Of a DNA stretch of 64,000 nt, positions 40,687-49,160 are shown piece by piece. Within the stretch, counting starts at the first letter, position 1, and the number at the start of each line of letters is the position of its first letter. The notes under the pieces were generated by a model. That model saw only the letters and a list, made by a program, of their open reading frames with translations, was not told the DNA's origin and searched no databases. The position numbers were made by a program, and so were the translations under genes. The DNA is from Acidiluteibacter sp965660325 (GTDB lineage Bacteria > Bacteroidota > Bacteroidia > Flavobacteriales_E > Vicingaceae). The stretch covers positions 1 through 64,000 of the forward strand of contig CBFHZL010000001.1 of the NCBI GenBank assembly GCA_965660325.1. Reading direction: 5' to 3'.

Positions 40687-43505
40687 TATTTACTCAAATA
40701 TAGGTTTCGCTCCGAATATATCTCTCTAAAGAATTTATCTTTCAAATCTGAAATAAAACGAATTGCTTCTCCTGTTGATTTCATTTCAGGGCCAAGCTCT
40801 TTATTCACATTTGGAAATTTATCAAAAGAGAAAACAGGAATTTTAATCGCATAACCTGATTTCTTTGGTGAAAAGTCAAAGTCAGTAACCTTATTCTCTC
40901 CCAACATTACCTTTGTTGCATAGTTAACATAAGGCTCATCATAAGCTTTAGAGATAAATGGTACCGTTCTTGAAGCTCTTGGATTTGCCTCTATAATATA
41001 GACCACTTCATCTTTTACTGCAAATTGGATATTAATCAACCCCTTTGTTTCTAAAGCTACAGCGATTTTTCTAGTATGGTCATCAATTTGTTTAAGCACA
41101 TGCTCACTCAAATCAAATGCAGGCAAAACTGCATACGAGTCACCACTATGAATTCCTGCCGGTTCAATATGCTCCATTACTCCAATAATGTAGACATTTT
41201 CACCGTCACAAATAGCGTCTGCTTCGGCCTCTATAGCCCCTGATAAAAAATGATCTAACAAAATCTTATTCCCGGGTAAGTCTTTTAGTATTTCTACTAC
41301 ATGTTGCTCGAGCTCTTCTTCATTGATAACAATTTTCATCCCCTGCCCACCTAACACGTAAGAAGGACGAACCAAAAGCGGGAATCCAATCTCTTTACTC
41401 AAGTTAACTGCTTCATCAGCAGTCTCAATAGAGCCATACTTTGGATATGGTATATTATTGTCTTTCAGTAGGTCTGAAAAACGGCCTCTATCCTCGGCAA
41501 GGTCAAGCGCATCATAACTAGTTCCAATAATTTTTATACCATAACGATCCAACTTTTCAGCCAATTTCAGTGCAGTTTGGCCACCCAATTGAACAATTAC
41601 ACCCTCAGGCTGCTCATGTAAAATAATATCATAAATGTGTTCCCAGAAAACAGGTTCGAAATACAATTTATCTGCAGTGTCGAAGTCGGTAGAAACTGTT
41701 TCAGGATTACAGTTTATCATGATTGTTTCATAACCACACTCCTTTGCTGCAAGCACACCATGTACACAACAATAGTCAAACTCGATTCCTTGACCGATTC
41801 TATTTGGACCGCTTCCTAGAACAATTATTTTTTTCTTATCAGATACAGGAGATTCATTCTCTTCTTCAAACGTACTGTAATAATATGGAGTCTTTGCCTC
41901 AAATTCTGCTGCACATGTATCCACTAACTTATACACCCGCTTTATTCCAAGATCATGTCTTTTGGAGAACACTTCGCTTTCTAAGCATTTTAACAAATGA
42001 GCAACTTGTCTATCTGCATACCCTTTTTGCTTTGCTTCATACAATAGCTCTTTCGGTAAAGAGGACAGTGTATGTCGCTCTATTTCGTTCTCTAATGATA
42101 TCATCTCCTCAATTTGAGACAAAAACCACTTATCAATCAGCGTGGCGCTGTGAACCCTCGATAATGGTATCCCTAATTTTATCGCATCATATATGTGGAA
42201 TAGTCGATTCCAACTTGGATTCTTTAAGCTGTGCAAGATAACTTCTTGATTGCGTAATTCTTTTCCGTCAGCTCCAAGACCATTTCGTTTAATCTCTAGC
42301 GATTGACATGCTTTTTGAAGTGCTTCTTGAAAGGATCTTCCAATACCCATAACTTCTCCTACAGATTTCATCTGCAGACCAAGGGTCTTCTCAGGACTAT
42401 CAAACTTATCAAAGTTCCAACGTGGTATTTTTACAATGACGTAGTCTAGAGTTGGCTCAAATAAAGCAGACGTAGTACCGGTAATTTGATTACTTAATTC
42501 ATCTAAGTGGTAGCCAATTGCCAACTTTGCTGCTACTTTTGCGATAGGGTACCCTGTAGCTTTAGAAGCCAATGCAGAGGATCTTGAAACTCGAGGATTG
42601 ATCTCGATTGCTATAATATCTTCCTTTTCATCATTACTTACTGCAAACTGAACATTACAGCCGCCGGCAAAATCACCTATAGAGCGCATCATATGGATGG
42701 CCATATTTCGCATCTTTTGAAAAGTTGTGTCAGAAAGCGTCATTGCAGGAGCTACGGTAATAGAATCTCCTGTGTGAATCCCCATAGGATCCATATTCTC
42801 TACTGAGCAAATAATTATTACATTATCATTTTTATCGCGTAGAAGCTCTAATTCATACTCTTTCCAACCGAGCACAGCTTTATCAATCAATACTTCATGG
42901 ATTGGAGATGCATGTAATCCTCTCGTTAACAACTTATCGAACTCTTCAGCAGTATGAACAAATGAAGCTCCACTACCTCCAAGTGTAAATGAAGGTCGTA
43001 TAACAAGTGGAAAACCGATTTCTTGGGCAAAATTCTTACCCTCTAAAAACGAGTTTGCGATCTTAGATGGAGCACAAGGGACACCAATCTTTTCCATCAA
43101 GGATTTAAATTGATCTCGATCCTCAGTAACATTAATCGCTGCAATATCAACACCGATCATTTTGATACCATATTTTTCCCACAAACCAATTTCGTCACAT
43201 TTTATTGCCAAATTCAAAGCAGTTTGCCCACCCATTGTTGGCAAAACAGCATCAATGTCTGAATGGTCTTGAAGGATCGATTCTATGGATTCAGGCTCGA
43301 GGGGCTGTAGATAAATATTATCCGCAACTACCTTATCTGTCATAATAGTAGCGGGGTTAGAATTAATTAAGGTTACCTCAATTCCTTCCTCTCGTAATGA
43401 CCTTGATGCTTGAGAGCCTGAATAATCAAATTCGCAGGCTTGGCCAATTACTATTGGGCCACTTCCAATTATTAAAACATGCTTTATACTAGTATCCTTC
43501 GGCAT
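40686..43505 (-). CDS. carB: Carbamoyl-phosphate synthase large subunit, lacking the allosteric domain
   Basis: Makes carbamoyl phosphate from bicarbonate, glutamine-derived ammonia and two ATP, for pyrimidines and arginine. The 939-residue protein has both ATP-grasp halves: the first opens KHVLIIGSGPIVIGQACEFDYSGSQA and has GGQTALNLA and FVIRPSFTLGGSG-like segments; the second opens IIVLGSGPNRIGQGIEFDYCCVH near 560 and has LVRPSYVLGGQGM. It ends right after the second half (FFREIYSERNLYLSK); the ~140-residue MGS-type regulatory domain of E. coli CarB (1,073 residues) is absent. This shorter form is, to my knowledge, usual in Flavobacteriia. carA is not adjacent. Confidence 0.95.
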   Translation of the reverse strand: MPKDTSIKHVLIIGSGPIVIGQACEFDYSGSQASRSLREEGIEVTLINSNPATIMTDKVVADNIYLQPLEPESIESILQDHSDIDAVLPTMGGQTALNLAIKCDEIGLWEKYGIKMIGVDIAAINVTEDRDQFKSLMEKIGVPCAPSKIANSFLEGKNFAQEIGFPLVIRPSFTLGGSGASFVHTAEEFDKLLTRGLHASPIHEVLIDKAVLGWKEYELELLRDKNDNVIIICSVENMDPMGIHTGDSITVAPAMTLSDTTFQKMRNMAIHMMRSIGDFAGGCNVQFAVSNDEKEDIIAIEINPRVSRSSALASKATGYPIAKVAAKLAIGYHLDELSNQITGTTSALFEPTLDYVIVKIPRWNFDKFDSPEKTLGLQMKSVGEVMGIGRSFQEALQKACQSLEIKRNGLGADGKELRNQEVILHSLKNPSWNRLFHIYDAIKLGIPLSRVHSATLIDKWFLSQIEEMISLENEIERHTLSSLPKELLYEAKQKGYADRQVAHLLKCLESEVFSKRHDLGIKRVYKLVDTCAAEFEAKTPYYYSTFEEENESPVSDKKKIIVLGSGPNRIGQGIEFDYCCVHGVLAAKECGYETIMINCNPETVSTDFDTADKLYFEPVFWEHIYDIILHEQPEGVIVQLGGQTALKLAEKLDRYGIKIIGTSYDALDLAEDRGRFSDLLKDNNIPYPKYGSIETADEAVNLSKEIGFPLLVRPSYVLGGQGMKIVINEEELEQHVVEILKDLPGNKILLDHFLSGAIEAEADAICDGENVYIIGVMEHIEPAGIHSGDSYAVLPAFDLSEHVLKQIDDHTRKIAVALETKGLINIQFAVKDEVVYIIEANPRASRTVPFISKAYDEPYVNYATKVMLGENKVTDFDFSPKKSGYAIKIPVFSFDKFPNVNKELGPEMKSTGEAIRFISDLKDKFFREIYSERNLYLSK

Positions 43506-43602
43506 TACTCTTTACTTTTCTAAAAATGATGATTAACTGGTCTGCGAAATTAAGGAATATAGACAAATTATCCCTATCGAATTATTAACAAGCAGACATA
43601 AA

Positions 43603-43630
43603 AAAAGCGGAGTCAATTGACTCCGCTTTT
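43603..43630. terminator. Bidirectional intrinsic terminator
   Basis: AAAAGCGGAGTCAATTGACT followed by CCGCTTTT is a perfect 28-nt palindrome ending in T-runs on both strands. It lies 20 nt beyond the stop of the minus-strand T9SS protein gene and separates it from carB. Confidence 0.88.
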
Positions 43631-43649
43631 AATCCTTTTTCCGCCTCTA

Positions 43650-46595
43650 TTATTGTACAATAAATTTGGTTGATTTTGTATCAGTTGAACTTTGAAGGGT
43701 CATTATATATGTACCTGAACCTAAATTATCCAATTGAATATTCATTTTTTGTTTTCCTTCTACAAGACTTCCTAAATCCTCAGTGTGAACCAATCGACCT
43801 GTGATAGAATAAACTGCCACTCTTACATTTTCTTGCTTAGCAAGATTAAACTCAATCGTAGCATTATCAATAACAGGGTTAGGATACATTTTAATAGTAG
43901 ACTTGAATGAAGAATTATTATCAGAACCTCTTCCAAGGTCTCTTATTCCAACATATTTGTCTGTTCTAAATATACCTCTACCATGCGTTCCTGCGTAAAC
44001 CACACCGTCATTAGAAGCAAATTCATAATTAAATACTTGTTGCTGAACCTCATAAACTGGAACTTTTGCTAATCCAAAGTTCTCTTCAGTCCACGTAACA
44101 TCACTTGCATTGGCTGTAAATCCATTTTCTGTAGCATAAACACCGAACTCAGTACCGATTATAATATTCTGGTTATTATTTTTATCAATAACAGCAGAAT
44201 ATACAGGGAAGGCAGCTAAACCTGAACCTTGAATCGATTCAAAAGTGTTAAAAGGATCACCCGCAGTTGTTGCAAAGTCCGTTCTATAAACGTATGCGTT
44301 ATTATTGTAGTTTCCACAAGTAACAATTACATTATCTGCATTGTTAGGGTCTACAGTAATACCAGTTATAGATCGACTACCAAAGTTTCCAATACGCTTA
44401 CATTTAATAAATGAGCTGTTGTTGTTAAAGCTGTAATCGTCGTTCTCCCAAGCAGCAATCAAACCTGAAATTCTGTAAACACCTCCACTAGAAGTACCCA
44501 CAAACAAATACTCACCATCTCTAGAAAATGCCATAGAGATGATAGTACCTGATATTTCTTCAGGATTAGAACCAACACCTGCTATTCTGTACCAAGCAAT
44601 TTCAGTACTAGCAATATTTTTTAAAGCATCTCTAGTAATATGTATACTAGTTGCATTCGTCGTTGGAGGATTTGCAGGAATAGCATTTGCTAAAGCTGCA
44701 ATTGATTGATAGTGATCAACAATACCTTCAAAGGTCACTTGCTCTACGGCATCAATACTATCACCAACCGCAATATTAGCAGTATCTATTACATGCTTAA
44801 TAAACCTATTTTGCGTCTGACTTGGTAATAAGATAGTATCCCCATGGAAATATTTCTTATCTGTAACCACAGTTATGTCAAGTGTGTCTCTAGAATTTAC
44901 ATCGTTAAATGTTTCCCATAACTTAAAAGAGGTGTAAAATGGACCACAACCTCTAGTTGGAACGATACATCTGCCAGAAAGGTCTTGATTGTAAAAACTT
45001 CCTTGATCTACATTTACATCAGCAAAATTCTTAGCTAAACCAGTAACTTTTGAAACATTTCCGAAATATAAAGATGCAAAACCAACTGTAGGAACTAATG
45101 CTGACAATTCGGTATCAAATCCATCTCCACCTCTTACATCAAAACCAGACACATTATTATTGAATTGATAACCAACGATTATTGTTCCATTATCTTGAGT
45201 TCCGCCTAAGACCTTTCCATCAGGACCTACACCAATATCGTAAAATTGAGTTACATTGTATCCTCTATTAACAGTAACAAATGTAGGTGTTGTAGATGCA
45301 GCGTTCTCTGTTCTGTGAACACCACCGTCACTTCCAACTAACAATTCATTTCCAGAAACGAAAAGTATTCTATGTACATCTGAGTGAACAAAACTATTGT
45401 TTCCAGGGAACTCAAAATTGTAAGCTACCTGCTCCCAAGAACCTTGAAAATCAGAACTACCTTGTTGCCATCTCCACAAAGTAACACCACCAACGTAGAT
45501 CATACCAGGATCAGTTGGTGAAACAGCAATTGCATTGTCATAAAAACCTTGACAAGAGAAAGAACTACAAAATGGATCGAAAGAAGAACTCCCTCCAGGC
45601 CCAATTACATTCCAATTTAAACCACCATCAATAGACTTATATATACCTGCTAAAGAACCAACAGTTGCAGAAGCGTATATTACATTTTCATTTGAAGGAG
45701 CAATTGATATTTCAGTTCTACCTACAGATCGAGGTAAAGCCGAGGCTGTAAATGAATTCAACGAACCATCATTAGACAAATAAATATTCGTACCAAATGA
45801 AGCAACCACCTTTCCTGTTGACGTTACATCTACATCCTGACACATGCTCGTCACATTCGGAATAGGGTTGAACCAAGTAAGACCACCATCTGTTGTAGCT
45901 CTCAAACCATTCACTTGAGCAACGTATATTTTTTGTGGATTTGATAGATCAATCGCGATATGGTTAATTCCTGACCATTCGATTCCACGTGCATTGTCTA
46001 TGTTAGGTCCAACAATTTTCTCAACCTGACCATTTCCGGTCATTTTGAAGAAACCTGCTCCAATCATTTCTGAACCTAAGCCTTTGTTATTTCCTGACCC
46101 ATCAAAAAGAGGACCTGTTCCAAAGTAAATTGTTCCATCAGGAGCTTGAGCTAAATCTGATATAGCTAAGTTTTCCATCTGGTTGTTGTAGGCCGTCCAA
46201 TTAATTCCTTTATTCTCAGAAATCCAAAGACCACCGGAAACAGAACCTGCTATATAACGATTAGGATTTTGATTATCTACAATAAGGGCGCGAGTTCGAC
46301 CACCTTCATTGTCGGGCCCCATCTCTACCCAGCTTATATTACTCGCTTTAGCCGTTGGCAAAGATTGTACTGCTTTTCTTGCATTCAAAACAGCATCTAC
46401 TGGAATCTCACCGGTACGCTGATCTTGTCGCAACATTTTGTAATATTCCGCCATACCCTCGGCAAGAGGTGCCTCTGAAAGCAATTTAGTGCTTTGCGGA
46501 AAATAAGCCTGTTCTTGATTAGTTAAAAGAGTAGAAGATCCAAATAGCAATCCTCCTATAGCAACTAATCCAATAGTAAACTTTTTGACTTTCAT
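43650..46595 (-). CDS. T9SS-secreted beta-propeller (VPS10/sialidase-like) protein
   Basis: Large secreted or surface protein of 981 residues. A signal peptide (MKVKKFTIGLVAIGGLLFGS) is followed by a propeller built of Asp-box-like repeats: SENKGINW, TTDGGLTWF, SIDGGLNWN and similar, with the motif HSDVH...GSDGGVHR...GGTQDNG shared with the protein at 60836. The last ~75 residues, from MYPNPVIDNATIEF to GTYIMTLQSSTDTKSTKFIVQ, are a type A T9SS sorting domain. I choose the ATG at 46595, which gives the signal peptide; an upstream ATG at 46637 would add 14 odd residues. Function is unknown: hydrolase activity cannot be assumed from the propeller. Confidence 0.88.
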   Translation of the reverse strand: MKVKKFTIGLVAIGGLLFGSSTLLTNQEQAYFPQSTKLLSEAPLAEGMAEYYKMLRQDQRTGEIPVDAVLNARKAVQSLPTAKASNISWVEMGPDNEGGRTRALIVDNQNPNRYIAGSVSGGLWISENKGINWTAYNNQMENLAISDLAQAPDGTIYFGTGPLFDGSGNNKGLGSEMIGAGFFKMTGNGQVEKIVGPNIDNARGIEWSGINHIAIDLSNPQKIYVAQVNGLRATTDGGLTWFNPIPNVTSMCQDVDVTSTGKVVASFGTNIYLSNDGSLNSFTASALPRSVGRTEISIAPSNENVIYASATVGSLAGIYKSIDGGLNWNVIGPGGSSSFDPFCSSFSCQGFYDNAIAVSPTDPGMIYVGGVTLWRWQQGSSDFQGSWEQVAYNFEFPGNNSFVHSDVHRILFVSGNELLVGSDGGVHRTENAASTTPTFVTVNRGYNVTQFYDIGVGPDGKVLGGTQDNGTIIVGYQFNNNVSGFDVRGGDGFDTELSALVPTVGFASLYFGNVSKVTGLAKNFADVNVDQGSFYNQDLSGRCIVPTRGCGPFYTSFKLWETFNDVNSRDTLDITVVTDKKYFHGDTILLPSQTQNRFIKHVIDTANIAVGDSIDAVEQVTFEGIVDHYQSIAALANAIPANPPTTNATSIHITRDALKNIASTEIAWYRIAGVGSNPEEISGTIISMAFSRDGEYLFVGTSSGGVYRISGLIAAWENDDYSFNNNSSFIKCKRIGNFGSRSITGITVDPNNADNVIVTCGNYNNNAYVYRTDFATTAGDPFNTFESIQGSGLAAFPVYSAVIDKNNNQNIIIGTEFGVYATENGFTANASDVTWTEENFGLAKVPVYEVQQQVFNYEFASNDGVVYAGTHGRGIFRTDKYVGIRDLGRGSDNNSSFKSTIKMYPNPVIDNATIEFNLAKQENVRVAVYSITGRLVHTEDLGSLVEGKQKMNIQLDNLGSGTYIMTLQSSTDTKSTKFIVQ

Positions 46596-46736
46596 ATTAT
46601 TAATTGATTTTAAATAAAAACTACAGAAAACAGCCACAAGATAAGCATTTTTAAAATAATAATTTGACTGTGAAAGCTATTTTCCTTTAATATAGATAAG
46701 ACTACAAAATAGGAACAATTGCTGCCTTGTTTGGTT

Positions 46737-47489
46737 CTATTTTTTTATCCCGTAAAGCAGATTTACAGAAAGCGTTAAGAAAAACTGCTGATTATCAGAA
46801 AAGGCCATCACAGGAAGCTCCTCTAAAAATGCATCAGCAGACAGATTTATTTCTATCGCCTTTAATACATCATTTGTATTGGCATACTCAAAATTCAACC
46901 CTAGTTTGGTGTGAATCCCTGGATAAAGTTTTAACTCCCCTATACCTTTGAGCAAGGGAGCTCTACCGTATATATTAAGATATTGATGCTCTTCAGGATC
47001 GTAGCGTTCAGTGCTAATATTTTCATAGGGCGGTTGAAAATTTGCTGACCCGTTGCGACCGATTTCAAGATAAACCGGCTTCAAAAAAGCAATGGTTGGA
47101 CCAACTAATGCCGTATAATTAATTGATACGCCACTTAGTCGCTGCTTACTCACGAAGGATTTATGAGTACCTATTGAAGGTCGAAACATTGTAACTGTAT
47201 TCAGTTTCCCATAAACATAGCCTTTCACATCCTCGTAAAAAGGATTAAAAGATTTAATTTCTCTGCTCGACTTCCAATTTGCAATTTCAAGCTGGTACAT
47301 GCGCTGCTTAAACCCTGTTAGGAATTTACCGTAACGAAAATTAGCTCCAAAACCGTTGGTATGAATTATAACTCCGCCTGCGATCTCATTATCATACTTT
47401 ACAACAGTTTCTTCAAAAATAGTTTGCTGAGCAAAAGTGGTTGTGAAAATACTGAAAAAAAAAATAGGTATAATTGCTTTCCTTATCAT
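46737..47489 (-). CDS. Hypothetical exported beta-strand-rich (outer-membrane-like) protein
   Basis: A 250-residue protein starting MIRKAIIPIFFFSIFTTTFA, a clear signal peptide. The mature part alternates hydrophobic and aromatic residues (GANFRYGKFLTGFKQRMYQLEIANW, VSINYTALVGPTIAFLKPVYLEIG, KLGLNFEYANT) and ends FFLTLSVNLLYGIKK, as in an outer-membrane barrel with about ten strands. I do not recognise the family with certainty. The ATG at 47489 is chosen; only 21 nt separate it from the divergent OsmC ATG. A -7 box (TATTTTTG on the minus strand, 47496-47503) lies 6 nt before it. Confidence 0.7.
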   Translation of the reverse strand: MIRKAIIPIFFFSIFTTTFAQQTIFEETVVKYDNEIAGGVIIHTNGFGANFRYGKFLTGFKQRMYQLEIANWKSSREIKSFNPFYEDVKGYVYGKLNTVTMFRPSIGTHKSFVSKQRLSGVSINYTALVGPTIAFLKPVYLEIGRNGSANFQPPYENISTERYDPEEHQYLNIYGRAPLLKGIGELKLYPGIHTKLGLNFEYANTNDVLKAIEINLSADAFLEELPVMAFSDNQQFFLTLSVNLLYGIKK

Positions 47490-47495
47490 GCTTAA

Positions 47496-47503
47496 CAAAA
47501 ATA
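47496..47503 (-). promoter_or_regulatory. -7 element abutting the outer-membrane-like gene
   Basis: Minus-strand TATTTTTG (TANNTTTG) ends 6 nt before the ATG at 47489, predicting an almost leaderless transcript. No TTG stands 19-21 nt upstream. It overlaps the 21-nt divergent gap with OsmC. Confidence 0.4.
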
Positions 47504-47510
47504 ACAAAAA

Positions 47511-47933
47511 ATGAGTGAAAAAGTTGTTTTACCAACGGTACGAGGTAAGTATCTTGGAGATTTGAGAATGGAACTAACCCACCATCAATCTAATTCTACT
47601 ATAATAACAGATGCACCTACTGATAACAATGGAAAGGGAGAAGCTTTTTCTCCAACTGATTTGTTAGCGGGAGCACTTGTTAGTTGCATTTTAACAGTCG
47701 CAGCTATAAGAGCAGAAGAAAATAACTTTTCAATTGGGAAACCAGATTTTCGTGTAAACAAAGTAATGCAATCAGATCCGCGAAAAATTAGCAAAATAGA
47801 AATTGAAATAATCTTTTTTATTCCGCTCAGCGATTTACATAAGCGAATAATTGATCGAGCAGTAAAGACTTGTCCAGTCGCCTTAAGCCTTAACCCCTCA
47901 ATAGAACAAGAGGTAACAATTAATTACAGGTAA
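47511..47933 (+). CDS. OsmC-family peroxiredoxin-like protein
   Basis: Thiol-dependent hydroperoxide reductase family member, cytoplasmic. The 140-residue protein has the OsmC/Ohr-type helix with reactive Cys59 in DLLAGALVSCILTV and the second Cys121 in KTCPVALSL, the two-cysteine arrangement of the family, plus the N-terminal GEAFSPTD. It is closer to general OsmC/YhfA types than to Ohr. Its 3' end overlaps the convergent ytxJ by 10 nt. Both neighbours being thiol-redox proteins suggests a shared oxidative-stress role, which is inference. Confidence 0.88.
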   Translation: MSEKVVLPTVRGKYLGDLRMELTHHQSNSTIITDAPTDNNGKGEAFSPTDLLAGALVSCILTVAAIRAEENNFSIGKPDFRVNKVMQSDPRKISKIEIEIIFFIPLSDLHKRIIDRAVKTCPVALSLNPSIEQEVTINYR

Positions 47934-48256
47934 TCTTTAATGGCCTTTACCGAAATAGCATTATGGGAAGCAGACCAAATAACTGAACCATTATTTATTA
48001 AGAATGCTTGAGGACTTTCATGAGATATACTAAGTTGGTCAGCAATATGATTGGACAAGCTGCGATACTGGATTAAATCCACAATGAATACTGCTGAAGG
48101 ATCTAAAATGTCGGGTAGTTTTGACTCTAATCGATTTTTAGCCATACTACTAATAGAACAACGCGTGCTATGCTTTAGCACAAGAAAATTACTATTTGAT
48201 CTATCTTCTAATAGCTGATCAAACTGTTGAATTGATGTTAAACTATTCCAATTCAA
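47924..48256 (-). CDS. ytxJ: Monothiol bacilliredoxin YtxJ family protein
   Basis: Thioredoxin-fold protein that removes bacillithiol from mixed disulfides. The 110-residue product has the family motif VLKHSTRCSISSMA with single active Cys33, then FIVDLIQYRSLSNHIADQLSISHESPQAFLINNG, including the cis-Pro region ESPQAFL. The family is restricted to organisms that make bacillithiol, so it predicts that thiol here. The gene is followed upstream (by transcription) by a 41-residue lipoprotein gene only 2 nt away, so the two are probably co-transcribed. Confidence 0.88.
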   Translation of the reverse strand: MNWNSLTSIQQFDQLLEDRSNSNFLVLKHSTRCSISSMAKNRLESKLPDILDPSAVFIVDLIQYRSLSNHIADQLSISHESPQAFLINNGSVIWSASHNAISVKAIKDYL

Positions 48257-48258
48257 AT

Positions 48259-48384
48259 CTAGGAAGGAGTATTGACCATTTCAACATTCGCTTTGCTGTA
48301 AGCAGCACACTTGTGGCTTGATTTACAAGAAAACAAAATAGCGGTCATGAATAGTACTGCTGCGGCTAAAACTAACTTTTTCAT
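48259..48384 (-). CDS. 41-residue predicted lipoprotein
   Basis: A short gene starting at the ATG 48384: MKKLVLAAAVLFMTAILFSC and then a polar tail KSSHKCAAYSKANVEMVN-TPS. The signal peptide ends in a lipobox-like LFSC, so Cys20 would be lipidated, leaving a mature peptide of about 22 residues with a second Cys26. Minus-strand TACATTTG (48410-48417) is a perfect -7 box 25 nt upstream. ytxJ begins 2 nt after its stop. Similar tiny lipoproteins (CK[ST]..KC.AY) recur in Bacteroidota, in my recollection; function unknown. Confidence 0.72.
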   Translation of the reverse strand: MKKLVLAAAVLFMTAILFSCKSSHKCAAYSKANVEMVNTPS

Positions 48385-48409
48385 CGAATTGTTTTTGAAA
48401 AATTTAATA

Positions 48410-48417
48410 CAAATGTA
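48410..48417 (-). promoter_or_regulatory. -7 element of the lipoprotein-ytxJ unit
   Basis: Minus-strand TACATTTG is an exact TANNTTTG match, ending 25 nt upstream of the lipoprotein start. No good -33 element is visible. Confidence 0.5.
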
Positions 48418-48482
48418 ATGATAAGTGTAGTATAACGTTGGTTATTTAATTAAAATATCAACAATTAACATTTAATAAACAT

Positions 48483-48490
48483 TAATTTTG
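48483..48490 (+). promoter_or_regulatory. -7 element abutting the ung start codon
   Basis: TAATTTTG ends 4 nt before the ATG at 48495, the same arrangement and sequence as upstream of the helicase gene at 5558-5565; it predicts a leaderless ung mRNA. Confidence 0.5.
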
Positions 48491-48494
48491 AGGT

Positions 48495-49157
48495 ATGGTT
48501 ATCAAAAACGAGAGCTGGTCTGAAGTTTTGAGAGATGAGCTAAATTCCACGTATTTTAAACACATAAAAGAGGACGTTTTAAATAAATACAAAACGGAAA
48601 TAGTTTACCCGCAGCCCCAAAACATTTTCAACTGTTTAAACTATTTTGATTTCTCTGAAACCAAAGTCGTGATTCTAGGGCAAGACCCTTATCATGGAAT
48701 AAACCAAGCAAATGGACTGGCCTTTAGTGTACCAACCAACACTAAGTTACCTCCTAGTCTTAAAAATATTTTTAAAGAAATTGAACAAGATTTGGGGATT
48801 GTTAATACTTCGGGGGATTTAACGCCTTGGGCTAAGCAAGGAGTTTTACTATTGAACACTACGTTGACAGTAACAGAAGGAATACCTCTTTCACATCAAG
48901 ATATTGGCTGGGAAAGATTTACAGATCAAATTATAAAAAAATTGAACGATAACTTAACTCATGTAATATTTGTTTTGTGGGGCGCGAAAGCACAAAAAAA
49001 ACAGCCATTAATCTCTAAGAAAGGACACCTTATTCTAACTGCTCCTCACCCCTCCCCACTTTCAGTATACAGGGGGTTTTATGGCTGCAAACACTTCTCT
49101 AAAATTAACGAATTCCTAGAGTCGTTCAACAAGAAACCAATTAATTGGAGAACTTAA
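48495..49157 (+). CDS. ung: Uracil-DNA glycosylase (family 1)
   Basis: Base-excision repair enzyme that removes uracil from DNA. The 220-residue protein has the water-activating loop VVILGQDPYHGINQANGLAFSV (catalytic Asp of GQDPYHG), the Pro-rich loop and the uracil-binding/DNA-intercalation loop APHPSPLSVYRGF. Other landmarks are LLNTTLTV and HVIFVLWGAKAQKK. Length and motifs are canonical for Ung. The next gene starts 3 nt downstream, so read-through is likely although the functions differ. Confidence 0.96.
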   Translation: MVIKNESWSEVLRDELNSTYFKHIKEDVLNKYKTEIVYPQPQNIFNCLNYFDFSETKVVILGQDPYHGINQANGLAFSVPTNTKLPPSLKNIFKEIEQDLGIVNTSGDLTPWAKQGVLLLNTTLTVTEGIPLSHQDIGWERFTDQIIKKLNDNLTHVIFVLWGAKAQKKQPLISKKGHLILTAPHPSPLSVYRGFYGCKHFSKINEFLESFNKKPINWRT

Positions 49158-49160
49158 TTA

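Noticed and set aside
41723..42241. 172-codon plus-strand frame within carB
   Set aside because: Complement of the CarB coding sequence; its His/Leu-rich composition is typical of antisense shadow frames.
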